Assembly (NCBI RefSeq): GCF_963576615.1
Contig: NC_088711.1
Span: 22,786,182-22,850,181 of the forward strand
Direction: 5' to 3'
Length of the DNA: 64,000 bases
From: Watersipora subatra
Taxonomy: Eukaryota > Bryozoa > Gymnolaemata > Cheilostomatida > Watersiporidae
The notes under the pieces are model-generated. The model saw only the letters and a list, made by a program, of their open reading frames with translations, did not search any database and was not told the origin of the DNA. Shown piece after piece: positions 36,549 to 46,624 of this stretch; within the stretch, counting starts at the first letter, position 1; the number at the start of each line of letters is the position of its first letter. A program made the position numbers and the translations under genes.

Positions 36549-37228
36549 TGGAGGCTGGTGATAAAACTGATGACGACCCGCCCAGCGCATATGGCATTGC
36601 TCCGTGGAAGCCATATTTTCATGTAAAACCTCACCTGTTCGAAAACTTATGTCACGCATTAGCATTCCATGCTTACATACGCGTACATTAGCGATCGTGC
36701 TCGTCGCCAGGACACCCGAGTTTTCTCTCGCTGTTTCCGTAATGGCTCCACCGATCCGTTACATAAAAAGCGGGCTCGAGAAAGTTTTGAATCTTGGTCG
36801 CCGTCGTATACCGATAATTAGAAAATATGTAGTTTCAAAACGCTATGAAAGTAGAAGCTTGGCTGTTTGCAGCGCATCCTACAGCCTCAAAAGGCTGTTT
36901 CCGAATCCGCTTTTCAGTGGCACTGTTCACCGACGCTCGATAAAGATTAGAAATATAGCGAGAACGTACGTCTTGAGGTATTGGTGTTGAATGCAGTTCG
37001 ATTGAACCGTGGACAAAGATATCGTTGCGGTCACTGCGTCGCAGTACGAACACGGCAAGGCCATTACGCGAATTGTTAAGGACGGAAAACTGATGCGACT
37101 TGGCGATTTACAATGATTGTGAAAACATTTCGCGAAAATTGAGCATCAATGGTCAGGGTGCTGAGCGGGCTAAAACTAGTATTACGCATCTACTCACGCC
37201 TGAAAACTCGCATCAGCTGATGGTATGA

Positions 37229-37310
37229 GGTAGTGTGGCCGAGCGGTCTAAGGCGCTGGTTTAAGGCACCAGTCCCTTCGGGGGCGTGGGTTCGAATCCC
37301 ACCGCTGCCA
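37229..37310 (+). tRNA. tRNA-Leu(AAG), unit 19
   Basis: Consensus with the C-form variable arm, in the last, partial unit. Confidence 0.95.
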
Positions 37311-37548
37311 ATTATTTTTACTCGCCGATGTTAGAAGAAGTTTTAGCAAGATGACGCGAAAGGTGTAAAGTTAAACAAGATGATGAATGAAAAATGAAGA
37401 TGGTGTCAAAATAATCCTCACGTGTATATCGTTTAGTCACGGATTGAAACATATTCGTCGCACCAACTATAACTATAGTTTATTTGACTTGAAACTTACA
37501 GAAATAATGTTATCACTCAATAAAATTTTGTAAAACAAAGGAGAAGAG

Positions 37549-37620
37549 TTCCCAGACGGGGAATCGAACCCCGACCACAGCAGTGAGAGCGCCGGATCCT
37601 AACCACTAGACCACCTGGGA
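37549..37620 (-). tRNA. tRNA-Glu(CTC), unit 19
   Basis: The anticodon stem is CGGCG/TGCTG, held by two G-U pairs. The T-arm is intact. Confidence 0.85.
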
Positions 37621-37992
37621 TGGCTGACTATAGCAAATGACCTGAGATAATACGCAGCAGAGCAATTATCGTAAATGATAACTTCTTAGTAATTGAATGC
37701 CGGAATATTTTGACTCTTTTCATCACCATCTCGATGGGATAGTCCTTGCCATGATAATTAGATAAGGATAACGCTTAGGCCATGCCTTCTTTAATCGGCG
37801 GCGTAATGCTGACTCTGTTAAATTAGCATTGATCAAATATACGAGTAGCATAGCACTTCGGGATTCAAAAAATCTCGCAGCAAAACCATTGATGGTTGAT
37901 GAGGCTGTACTCTTATCTGACAAAATTGCTCAATTACCAAGCCATTCGAAGTTTCGCCAATACGGCATCCATATTTTTCTGGCATCACCGTG

Positions 37993-38072
37993 GGTAGCAT
38001 GGCCGAGTGGTCTAAGGCGCTGGTTTTAGGCACCAGTCCGAAAGGGCGTGGGTTCGAATCCCACTGCTGCCA
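37993..38072 (+). tRNA. tRNA-Leu(TAG), unit 19
   Basis: Consensus sequence. Confidence 0.95.
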
Positions 38073-38533
38073 AATGTTTTATCGCGAAATGAGGAGTATT
38101 CTCGCTCGTTTTTGGTGTCAGTTCTTCCCGCAAACAACGCGCGAAGTGTTGCGAGAAGCGCGTATTTAAGACTCGCGATAATGTGCAATGCGAATGATGA
38201 TAGGACGTCTCGCGGACGGTTGCAATGAAGTTTTTGATGCGAAACCAAGAAAAAAACTCGTTGATGAAATCACATACGATGCAATGACGAAATCGTTCTA
38301 TTGATCGTAAGCGTGAGGAGCAACAAAGCGAGCGTTGGCGCATGCCCAGTCGCGTCTCCTAGTGTAGTTTAGTTCGCAAAAAAATTACTGCCTTTTCGGA
38401 CTCTCGTCATGAAGTTTTACACCAACTGTAAATTTGTCGTTTTGCGGAAGCGAAATATTTTAAAAACTCGTACAGACTGTAGCGGGTAAATGTATTGCGC
38501 GGAGAATACAAAGGACACAGGAAGAAACACATC

Positions 38534-38604
38534 TTCCCAGACGGGGATTGAACTCCGACCGTGGCGGTGAAAACGCCGGATCCTAACCACTAGGTCACCT
38601 GATA
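38534..38604 (-). pseudogene. tRNA-Glu(TTC)-like relic, unit 19
   Basis: GTCACC form with the short 5' flank. Confidence 0.7.
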
Positions 38605-38834
38605 TAAAACTGATGACGACCCGCCCAGCGCATATGGCATTGCTCCGTGGAAGCCATATTTTCATGTAAAACCTCGCCTGTTCGAAAACTTATGTCACGC
38701 ATTAGCATTCCATGCTTACATACGCGTACATTAGCGATCGTGCTCGTCGCCAGGACACCCGAGTTTTCTCTCGCTGTTTCCGTAATGGCTCCACCGATCC
38801 GTTACATAAAAAGCGGGCTACAATATACAGTATA

Positions 38835-39275
38835 CAGTTTGTGTAAAACTTCATGCTGAGCATCCGAAAAGGCAGTAATTTTTTTGCTCTCCCAACTACA
38901 CTAAGAGACACGACTGGGCACGCGCCAACGCTCGCTTCGTTGTTCCTCACACTTATGGTCTATAGGACGATTTTGTCACTGCATCATTCGTGAATTCAAC
39001 GACGAGGGTTTTTCTTTGTTTCGCGTCAAAAACTTCATTGCAACTTTCCGCGAGATGTCCCAATACCATTCACAATCCAGATTATCGCGAGTTTCAAATA
39101 CGTGCTTCTTGCAATATTTCGCGCGTCCAGTTTGCGGAAAGAACTGGTGCCAAAAACGAGCGAGAATACTCCTCATTTCGCGATAAAACATTTGGCAGCA
39201 GTGGGATTCGAACCAACACCCTTTCGGACTGGTGCCTCAAACCAGCGCTTTAAACCACTCGGCCAGGCTACAATC
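38835..39275 (-). repeat. Inverted fragment of the array unit
   Basis: This stretch matches unit positions about 1350 back to 916 in reverse orientation, with substitutions and small indels. Together with the forward copy at about 37,993-38,430 it forms a large imperfect inverted repeat at the array edge. The forward array stops at 38,819 and forward homology resumes near 39,284. Confidence 0.88.
39193..39272 (-). pseudogene. tRNA-Leu-like relic with GAG anticodon
   Basis: The minus strand folds as the Leu(TAG) gene, but the anticodon loop reads TTGAGGC (GAG). The acceptor begins TGTAGCC, with mismatches at both ends, and the T-stem GTTGG/CCCAC has a mismatch. Eukaryotes rarely use a GAG leucine tRNA, so this is best read as a decayed copy. 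Confidence 0.75.
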
Positions 39276-39313
39276 AGCTGGGATAATGCAAAAGACACAG
39301 GAGGAAACACATC

Positions 39314-39384
39314 TTCCCAGACGGGGATTGAACTCCGACCATGGCGGTGAAAACGCCGGATCCTAACCACTAGGCCACCTGATA
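39314..39384 (-). pseudogene. tRNA-Glu(TTC)-like relic, edge copy
   Basis: It shares the six-base T-loop and T-stem mismatch of the array relics, showing that the defect is older than the array. Confidence 0.65.
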
Positions 39385-40063
39385 TGGAGGCTGGTGATAA
39401 AACTGATGACGACCCGCCCAGCGCATATGGCATTGCACCGCGGAAGCCATATTTTCATGTAAAAACGCGCCGGTTCAGAAACTTATGTCACGCATTAGCA
39501 ATCCATGCTTACATACGCATACCATAGCGATCATGCTCGTCACAAGGAGACCCGAATTTTCTCTCGCTTTTTCCGTAAAGGCTTAATTGATCCGTTACAT
39601 AAAAAGCGGGCTGGAGAAAGTTTTGCATCTTGGTCGCCGTCATATACCAATAATTGGAAAATATGTAGTTTCAAAACTTCTATGAAAGTAGAAGCCTGAC
39701 CGTTCGCAGCGCATCCTACAGCCTCAAAAGGCTGTTTCCGAATCCGCTTTTCAGTGGCACTGCTCACCGACGCTTGATAAAGATTGGAAATATAGCGACA
39801 ACATACGTCTTGAGGTACTGGTGTTGAATCCCATTCGATTGATCCGTGGACAAAAATTTCGTTGCGGCCACTGCGTCGCATTACGAGCACAGCAAGGCCA
39901 TTATGCGAATCGTTAAGGACGCAGAGCTGATGCGACCTGGCGAATACCATGAAACTGAAAAAATTTCGCAAATTTTGAGCGTCATTGTAAGGGTGCTGAG
40001 CAGGCTAAAACTACTATTACGGATCTTCTCATGCCTGAACATTCGCATCAGCTGATGGTATGA

Positions 40064-40145
40064 GGTAATGTGGGTGAGCGGTCTAAGGCGCTTGTTTAAG
40101 GCACCAGTCCCTTTGGGGGTGTGGGTTTGAATCCCTCAGCTGCCC
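40064..40145 (+). pseudogene. Degenerate tRNA-Leu(AAG)
   Basis: The AAG loop is kept, but the anticodon stem (CTTGT/ACCAG), D-arm (GGGTGAG), T-loop (TTTGAAT) and T-stem all carry mismatches. Confidence 0.8.
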
Positions 40146-40382
40146 ATTATTTTACTCGCCGATGTTAGAAGAAGTTTTAGCAAGATGACGCGAGAGGTGT
40201 AAAGTTAAACAAGATGATGAATGAAAAATGAAGATGGTGTCGAAATAATCCTCGCGTGTATATCGTTTTGTCACGGATTGAAACATATTCGTCGCGCCAA
40301 CTATAACTATAATTTATTTGACTTGAAACTTACAGAAATAATGTTATCACCCACTAAAGCTTTGTAAAACAAAAAACAAGAG

Positions 40383-40453
40383 TTCCTAGAGAGGGAATCG
40401 AACCCCGACCATGGTGGTGAGTGCGCTGGATCTACCCACTTGACCACCTTGGA
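40383..40453 (-). pseudogene. Degenerate tRNA-Glu(CTC)
   Basis: Recognisable by position and B box, but the acceptor, D-arm and anticodon region have several changes. Confidence 0.75.
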
Positions 40454-40821
40454 TGGCTGACTATAGCAAATGACCAGAGAAGATACGCAGTAGAGCATTA
40501 ATAGTAAATGATAACTTCTCTCCACCGGAAAGCCGGAATGTTTTGATTCTTGGCACCATTTCGATGGGATAGTCCTTCCGATGATAATTAGATAAGGATA
40601 ACGCTTAGGCCATGCCTTCTTTAATCAGCTGCATATTGCTGCTTCTGTAAAACTGGCAATGGTCAAATATACGAGTAGCATAGCTTTTCGAGATCTTAGA
40701 AATCTCTCAGCAAACCATTGATGGTTGATGAGGCTCTACTCTTATCTGTCAAAAATGATCAATTACCAAGCCATTTGAAATTTCCTCAATACGGCATCCA
40801 TCTTCTTCTGACAACACTGTG

Positions 40822-40901
40822 GGTAGTATGGTCAAGTGGTCTAAGGCGCTGGTTTTAGGCACCAGTCCGAAAGGGTGTGGGTTTGAATCTCACTGCTGCC
40901 A
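40822..40901 (+). tRNA. tRNA-Leu(TAG)-like, edge copy, may be intact
   Basis: The acceptor GGTAGTA pairs fully with TGCTGCC using G-U pairs. The anticodon loop TTTAGGC is unchanged and the T-stem pairs. The T-loop has lost the conserved C (TTTGAAT) and the D-stem reads GTCAAG. It could be scored as a weak tRNA or a pseudogene. Confidence 0.5.
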
Positions 40902-41559
40902 AATCTTTTATCGCGAAATGAGGAGTATTCTCGCTCGTTTTTGGTGTCAGTTCTTCCCGCAAACTACGAGCGTGAAGTGTTGCGAGAAGCGCATATTTAA
41001 AACTCACAATAATTTGGAATGGGAATGGTGATAGAACATCTCGCGGAAGGCTACACTGAAGTTTTTGACGCTACAGCAAGAAAAACACTCGTTGATGAAA
41101 CCGCGAATGATGCAGTGACGAAATCGTTCTATAGACCGTAAGCGTGAGGAGCAACAAAGCGAGCGTTGGCGCATGCTCAGTTGTGTCTCCTAGTGTAGTT
41201 TAGTTCGCAAAAAAAATACTTCCTGTTCGGATTCTCATCATGAATTTTTACACCAACTGTAGATTTGTCGTTTTCCGGAAACGAAATATTTTAAAAACTC
41301 GTACCGCCTGTAGCGGGTAAATGTATTGCGCGGATAATGCAAAAGACACCGGAGAAAACACATCAACCCAGACGGGGATTGAACTCCGATCATGTCCTAA
41401 CAGTCCTGTCAACCAATTCCGTCTGGGCCAGTTTGGAACTATAATTATGATCTGACAATATTGAGAATGGAGAATTTTCCTCAGTACCAGGGGAGCAAGT
41501 TTATGAGAGGATCCGCGTTACCCCACAGTCTGTCCATGGTTGACTCCGTCTACTCCTGC

Positions 41560-41930
41560 TGCCTGATGGTCCTTCATAGGGCTGAAGTATATTGGTAGCT
41601 TGTTGTTCAACTTGGTTGCAAACAGATCCACCATTGGAGAGCACGTTGTTTGAAAATCCTCTTGACCACCTGAGGGTGCCGCGACCACTCTGTTGGTGAA
41701 GTCACCCGACTCAACATGTTTGCGATGACATTCTGTTTGCCAGGCAGATGGTATGCCTTCAGTGTAATCTTCCTCTCGTCGCACCAGTGCAGGATTTCCC
41801 AGATTAAGGTGTATAGCTGTGGCAATCTGGTCCCTCCTTGTTTTTTTACATAGGCTACGACTGTTGTGTTGTCTCTCTGGCACAAGACCACTTTTCCGAG
41901 CAAACTCTTCTGAAAAGTTTGAAGGCACTT
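41560..41930 (-). pseudogene. DIRS RNase H part
   Basis: The DNTTVVAYVKKQGGT and ICLQPS/LFATKLN-type blocks match the RNase H region of DIRS polymerases. It lies directly downstream of the reverse transcriptase part on the minus strand. Confidence 0.8.
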
Positions 41931-42210
41931 GTAGAGTGCCAGGAGTTCAAGAACATTTATGTGGAGTCTTTTTCCACGACCCCCACCTTCCTTGAGCTGT
42001 TTCCTCGTCGAATATACCTCCCCATCCTGAGGCGTCTGATTGTAGCACGCAATCCGTTTAAGGTGGATTCATTTGAGTGCCTAGTTGAAGGTTTTCTGTG
42101 GTCCACCAGGCTAGGTGCTCTTTCATGTAGTTGGTTATAGGCACAGAATCTTGTAGGTGGCCTTTGGACATTCTCCAGTGACTCAGTAGGTGGAACTGCA
42201 GTGGCCTCAT

Positions 42211-42974
42211 TCAAAGCCTTGCTCTCCACGATGTCGTAGCACAGAAGTTCATCAGACCAAGCATCGCTAAGAAACTTTGAGCAGTTATCTCCCCCTTATT
42301 TGCTATCGCCCGACACATGGTAGCCAGTCTTAAGATATTCTCCTGAGATGGGTGAGCTAATCCTCTCCTGGTGTCTAGATTGAAGCCTAGGAATGTCCAT
42401 ACTTGTGTGGGATTTAGCATGCTCTTCTTATAATTGATATGGAATCCCAGGTCTTGTAGCAGGTTGGTAGCGGTCAAAACCTGGGACTGTAAGACCTCCC
42501 TTGACTTGCTGTAGATCAGCCAGTCATCTAGGTATGTTATCAGCATCACCCTCCTCCCCCCTCCCCCCCCCGTTGTCATAGGTGAGCCGCTACTGTGGAG
42601 ATGACCTTCATGGAGGTGAGAGGGCTTATAGATAACCCGAACGGTAGAACCTTGAACTGCATTGGTCATTCATTCATCATAAACTGTAGAAGCTTCCTGC
42701 TGTCTGTGTGAATGGGTATATGAAAAAAAGCATCGGTAAGGTCCAACTTTACCATCCACATCGACTTGTCCAGAGCAGCTAGTACTGTTTGTATGTTGTC
42801 CATCTTGAATTTGGGTGCAGTGAGCCAATTGTTCAGTCTGGATAAGTCTATAATTATTCTCAAATGCCCTTTTATCTTTGGTACTGAGAATATTTGGCTG
42901 TAGAAACCCTTGTGGTCTCCTGCGACGGGTTCTATGGCACCTTTGGACTCTAAAACCAATAGCTCTGATACCAA
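42211..42974 (-). pseudogene. DIRS reverse transcriptase part
   Basis: Contains the primer-grip-side motif FYSQIFSVPKIKG, the KLDLTDAFFHIPIH block (motif A aspartate) and the YLDDW catalytic motif, in family order. It is a fossil polymerase fragment of the element at 41,518-44,825. Confidence 0.85.
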
Positions 42975-43129
42975 GTCCTCTGAGAGTGTTTGTGGTACTG
43001 GATAATTTAAAGGAGCTTTTGTGTTTAAACGTAACCCATGTTTTAACAGATATATTAGCCAAGTAGAAGCATTGGGCAGATTGTTCCATACCTGCCAGTA
43101 ACTGGTGAGACAGCCGCCTCCTTTTTTTC

Positions 43130-44220
43130 GACGGACTTCTTGAGTATTTTGAATTTTGAAGGATTTGCCTTTCTGTGGCGCCTTTCCTTTACTTTGAAAA
43201 CTACTCTTTTCACCAGTGTCACCTTCTTTCTATGATTTTGGTTCAGCTGGTTGCAGTGACCATTTTTGCTGCTTGACTATTGATGTCAACGCTCTGTTGG
43301 ATGCTGTCGATGTTTCTTGTGAGGTCAAATCAGCCAACTTTTCTTCAAATAGTGGTGAATTAAGCGGCATGGCAAGCTTTAGCAAAGAAGACTTGGTGGC
43401 CGAGTAAAGAGCAGAAGTAGAGACCAACTGATCTCACCTGACATGCACCAAATTAGCAAGTAAGAGTGCAAGCAAAGCAGCAGTGTGGGATTGTGCAAGA
43501 CATAAGCTCTCAATCGATCTGATGACTACATCTGTATCACCCTGTTGCAAAAGCGCAACAGAGCTGCCAAGGACCCAATCTGAATGATTAGCAACAAGCA
43601 TTAACTGCTTTGTAAGGGTCTCCATATCCTCGATATATTTGCATGGAATGAGGGCTTTGTTAGATGCCTTACCCAGAAGTGCAGCGCCATCATCAGTGCG
43701 GTTGTAAGACGACTTGAGAGTGTCTCCCTGTACTTGGTAGTTTGATACGTGGAACCCTCTTATTCTGGGATATTTTGATGTGAAGGCTTGTTTCTATGGC
43801 TGAAGTCGTGACCTGAGACAAGGGGAGACTATAGTCTGTATCGTCATCACCTTGGGGTCTGTCATGAGAAAACATCTGTTCGGCGATATTCTTGGTTTTA
43901 CGGGAACAGAAAATGTCGTTATGTACTCATAAGTATCTATTCATCTAGATATATATCATGTACATCTATAAGACAATGTAACCACTATATCTATCATGAT
44001 ATAAACATGGAATATAACCAATATCAACTAGATATACATGGAAGCTACCATACCTTTTTACTTTATGATCTGGAGGGGGTAGTATGGAATCCGGGAGTAC
44101 TTCAAAGATCTTCCTTTTCAGCTCCCTCAAGAACATGTCTTTGCCATCTTCCACTGTCCCGTTCTCATCATCAATGGTCACTGGTTGAGGCTGGTCTTCT
44201 GCTTCTTGATTGTCTGTCAA
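43130..44220 (-). pseudogene. Gag-like region of the DIRS fossil (tentative)
   Basis: Leucine- and alanine-rich helical minus-strand segments precede the polymerase in the position where DIRS gag lies. The acidic leading part contains KIFEVLPDSILPPP. Assignment rests on position and composition, not on a recognised domain. Confidence 0.45.
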
Positions 44221-44896
44221 AGAAAAGAGAAGGACCTGACATCTTCGTTAACAACAAAGTAACAACCTCTTTCTCAAGTTTCAAGACACAGCGGTACGGA
44301 AACTTGATCCAGGAGAGCCATGACAACCCATTATAAACAGAGACCTTTCAGTTAAGTATTTCTGATATAACAGATATCCCACCAATAACTCATAAGGAGG
44401 CTTAAGCATGTGCTCCGAGCTAAAGAGGGTGAGACAAGAAGAATCCGACCTGGGTATCCCCCTTTCAAAAGGACAGGGCGAAGGTTAGGTGGGTGCAAAT
44501 CAACCGAGTCAAGTCAAGGTAAGAAAATGTTAATTTCGGAGTATAAAAAAACTCGTCCACCGACTACGCCTTGACAGGAAGGCAAGGGGTATGATGTCCC
44601 TCTCGAGGAGGGACAAACATGATACGTACCTACCGTTTTCAGAACTGGAGACTGAAGAGAGAGAATTCTGTGAAACAGTGCGTGCTCCAACTGCAGTTGA
44701 CAAACAAAAACTGAGCTTGCGTAGTCGGAAGCGGATAAGGATAGGTCAAGGAAAGCTTTTTGTGTCCGCCAAAAGCTAAGTTCGAACAATTAAGCATATA
44801 GTAACTGTACGGAAGTATGTGAAATAAAATTGCTCAATTACCAAGCCATTCTAAACTTCCCCAATACGGCATCCATAATTTTCTGACATCACCGAG

Positions 44897-44976
44897 GGTA
44901 GCATGGCCGAGTGGTCTAAGGTGCTGGTTTTAGGCGTCAGTCTAAAAGGGAGTGGGTACAAATTCCACTGCTGCCA
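44897..44976 (+). pseudogene. tRNA-Leu(TAG)-like, B box lost
   Basis: The acceptor, D-arm and TAG anticodon are recognisable, but the T-loop reads TACAAAT, destroying the TTC motif and B box. Confidence 0.75.
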
Positions 44977-45438
44977 AATGATTTATCTCGAAATGAGGAA
45001 TATTCTCACTCGTTTTGGGCGTCAGCTCTTTTCCCAAACTACGCGCGCAAAGTGTTGCGAGAAGCGCCTATTTAAAACTCGCAATAATCTGCAATGCGAA
45101 TTGCGATAGAACATCTCACGGAAGGTTGCAATGAAGTTCTTGACGCGAAACCAAGAAGAACGCTCGTTGATGAAATCACGAACGATGCAGTGACGAAATT
45201 GTTCTATAGACCATAAGCGTGAGGAGCAACAAAGCGAGCGTTGGCGCATGCCCAGTCGCGTCTCCTAGTGTAGTTTAGTTCGCAAAAAATCACTGCTTTT
45301 TCGGATTCTCGCCATGAAGTTTTACACCAACTGTAAATTTGTTGTTTCGCGGAAGCAAAATATTTCAAAAACTCGTGCGGCTTGTAGCGGTTAAATGTAT
45401 TGCGCGGATAATACAAAAGACACCGGAGGAAACACATC

Positions 45439-45509
45439 TTCCCAGACGAAGATTGAACTCCGACCATGGCGGTGGAAAAGCCGGATCTTAGCCACTAGAC
45501 CACCTGATA
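45439..45509 (-). pseudogene. tRNA-Glu(TTC)-like relic, edge copy
   Basis: The anticodon region is further decayed (GGTGGAAAAGCC on the plus strand) and the T-arm is weak. Confidence 0.65.
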
Positions 45510-46186
45510 TGGAGGCTGGTGATAAAACTGATGATGACCCGCCCAGCGCATATGGCATTGCTCCGTGGAAGCCATATTTTCATGTAAAAGCTTGCCTGTC
45601 CGAAAACTCATGTCACGCATTAGCATTTCATGCTTACATACGCGTACCATAGCGATCATGCTCGTCACCAGGACACCCGAGTTTTCTCTCGCTGTTTCCG
45701 TAATGGCTCCACCGATCTGTTACATAAAAAGTGGGCTAGAGAAAGTTTTGCATCTACGTCGCCGTCATATACTGATTATTGGAAAATATGTAGTTTCAAA
45801 ACGCTATGCGAGTAGAAGCTCGACCGTTTGCAGCGCATCCTACAGCCGCAAAAGGCTGCTTCCGAATCCGCTTTTCAGTGGCACTGTTCACCGACGATCG
45901 ATAGAGATTAGAAATATAGCGAGAACGTACGTCTTGAGGTATTGGTGTTGAATGCAGTTCGATTGAACCGTGGACGAAAATATCGATGCAGCCACTGCGA
46001 CACAGTACGAACATGGCAAGGCCATTACGCGAATCGATAAGGATGCAGAGCTGATGCGACTTGGCGATTACAATGATACCGAGAAGATTTCGCAAATTTT
46101 GAGCATATTGTAAGGGTGCTGAGCGGGCTAAAACTAATATTACACATCTACTCACGCCTGAACATTCGCATCAGCTGATGGCATGA

Positions 46187-46268
46187 GGTAGTGTGGTCGA
46201 GCGGTCTAAGGCGCTGTTTAAGGCACCAGTCCCTTCGGGGAGTGTGGGTTTGAATCCCACCGCTGCCA
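46187..46268 (+). pseudogene. tRNA-Leu(AAG)-like with anticodon-stem deletion
   Basis: One G is missing from the anticodon stem (GCTGTTTAAGG), the D-stem reads GTCGAG and the T-loop TTTGAAT. The variable arm has an extra base. Confidence 0.75.
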
Positions 46269-46624
46269 AATATTTTTACTCGCCGATGTTAGAAGAAGTT
46301 TTAGCAAGATGACGCAAGAGGTGTAAAGTTAAACAAGATGATGAATGAAAAATGAAGATGGTGTCGAAATAATCCTCGCGTGTACATCGTTTTGTCACGG
46401 ATTGAAACATATTCGTCGCGCACAACTATAACTATAATTTATTTATTTGACTTGAAACTCTCGAAACTCCGGCAGATCCTAGCCACTAGACCACCTAGTA
46501 TGGATGCTGGTGATAAAACTGACGACGACCCGCCCAGCGCGTATGACATTGCTCATTGGAAGCCATATTTTCTTGTAAAGCCGATGTTAGAAAAGGTTTC
46601 AGCAAAAAATGCGAGATAGGAGGC

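Larger units (their letters stand above)
28700..36960. repeat. Higher-order repeat: two-unit block of 4,120 bp, twice
   Basis: Units 15-16 and 17-18 share rare variants in the same order: GTCGAG in the Leu(AAG) D-arm of 15 and 17, a damaged Glu T-stem in 15 and 17, and AGCACCGG plus TCTGACATC in 16 and 18. The block also shares a rare variant at the end of the preceding units (28,722 and 32,842). A few differences remain, for example in the Leu(TAG) variable arm of 15 versus 17. The block edges are approximate. Confidence 0.8.
1..38819 (+). repeat. Tandem tRNA-gene satellite, 2,060-bp unit, about 18.8 copies
   Basis: The same 2,060-bp sequence restarts at 1, 2061, 4121 and so on in exact steps through 35021, then at 37096. 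Units 1-17 are all exactly 2,060 bp, unit 18 is 2,075 bp, and unit 19 stops at 38,819. Copies differ by only scattered substitutions. Within unit 1 the order is Leu(AAG) 134-215 plus, Glu(CTC) 472-543 minus, Leu(TAG) 916-995 plus, and a Glu(TTC)-like copy 1456-1526 minus. The spacers hold no recognisable protein gene. The window begins inside the array, so total copy number is unknown. tRNA-gene tandem arrays are known in some animals, for example Xenopus and zebrafish; this Leu/Glu unit is not one I recognise. Confidence 0.98.
39284..41398 (+). repeat. Diverged forward remnant of the array unit
   Basis: Homology runs from unit position about 1426 through the unit end and on to about 1483 of the next unit, with many substitutions and indels. 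It keeps the 13-bp segment lost from most array units and the short hexamer tract. The DIRS fossil follows it. Confidence 0.9.
41518..44825 (-). mobile_element. DIRS-type retrotransposon fossil
   Basis: Minus-strand reading shows a DIRS-group polymerase. A reverse transcriptase part lies at about 42,211-42,974, with the YLDDW core typical of DIRS near 42,510-42,540. An RNase H part lies at about 41,560-41,930, with the DNTTVVAYVKKQGGTR and HLPGKQN motifs. Upstream, at about 43,130-44,220, is gag-like sequence without a firm domain match. No tyrosine recombinase or methyltransferase part was recognised. Reading frames are interrupted in several places, so it is broken and of moderate age. Diverged array unit lies on both sides, overlapping by about 640 bp of unit sequence, so the element lies inside former array DNA. 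The outer edges are approximate. Confidence 0.85.
44826..46622 (+). repeat. Diverged, rearranged remnant of the array unit
   Basis: Homology resumes at unit position about 842, runs through the unit end and the next Leu(AAG) to about position 420, then jumps to about 1495-1592 and back to about 229-263. It is therefore a mosaic left by internal deletions and recombination. Confidence 0.85.

Noticed and set aside
1-38819. CRISPR array
   Set aside because: The repeat period is 2,060 bp with no short repeat/spacer pattern, and the context is eukaryotic.
1-38819. Array as a pure assembly artefact
   Set aside because: Units differ by ordered private variants, and diverged remnants exist outside the array. 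A collapsed or looped assembly would not give these, although the exact copy number still needs reads.
44590-44620. Hairpin GTCCCTC/GAGGGAC as a regulatory site
   Set aside because: A single short stem inside the DIRS fossil region has no support for a function.
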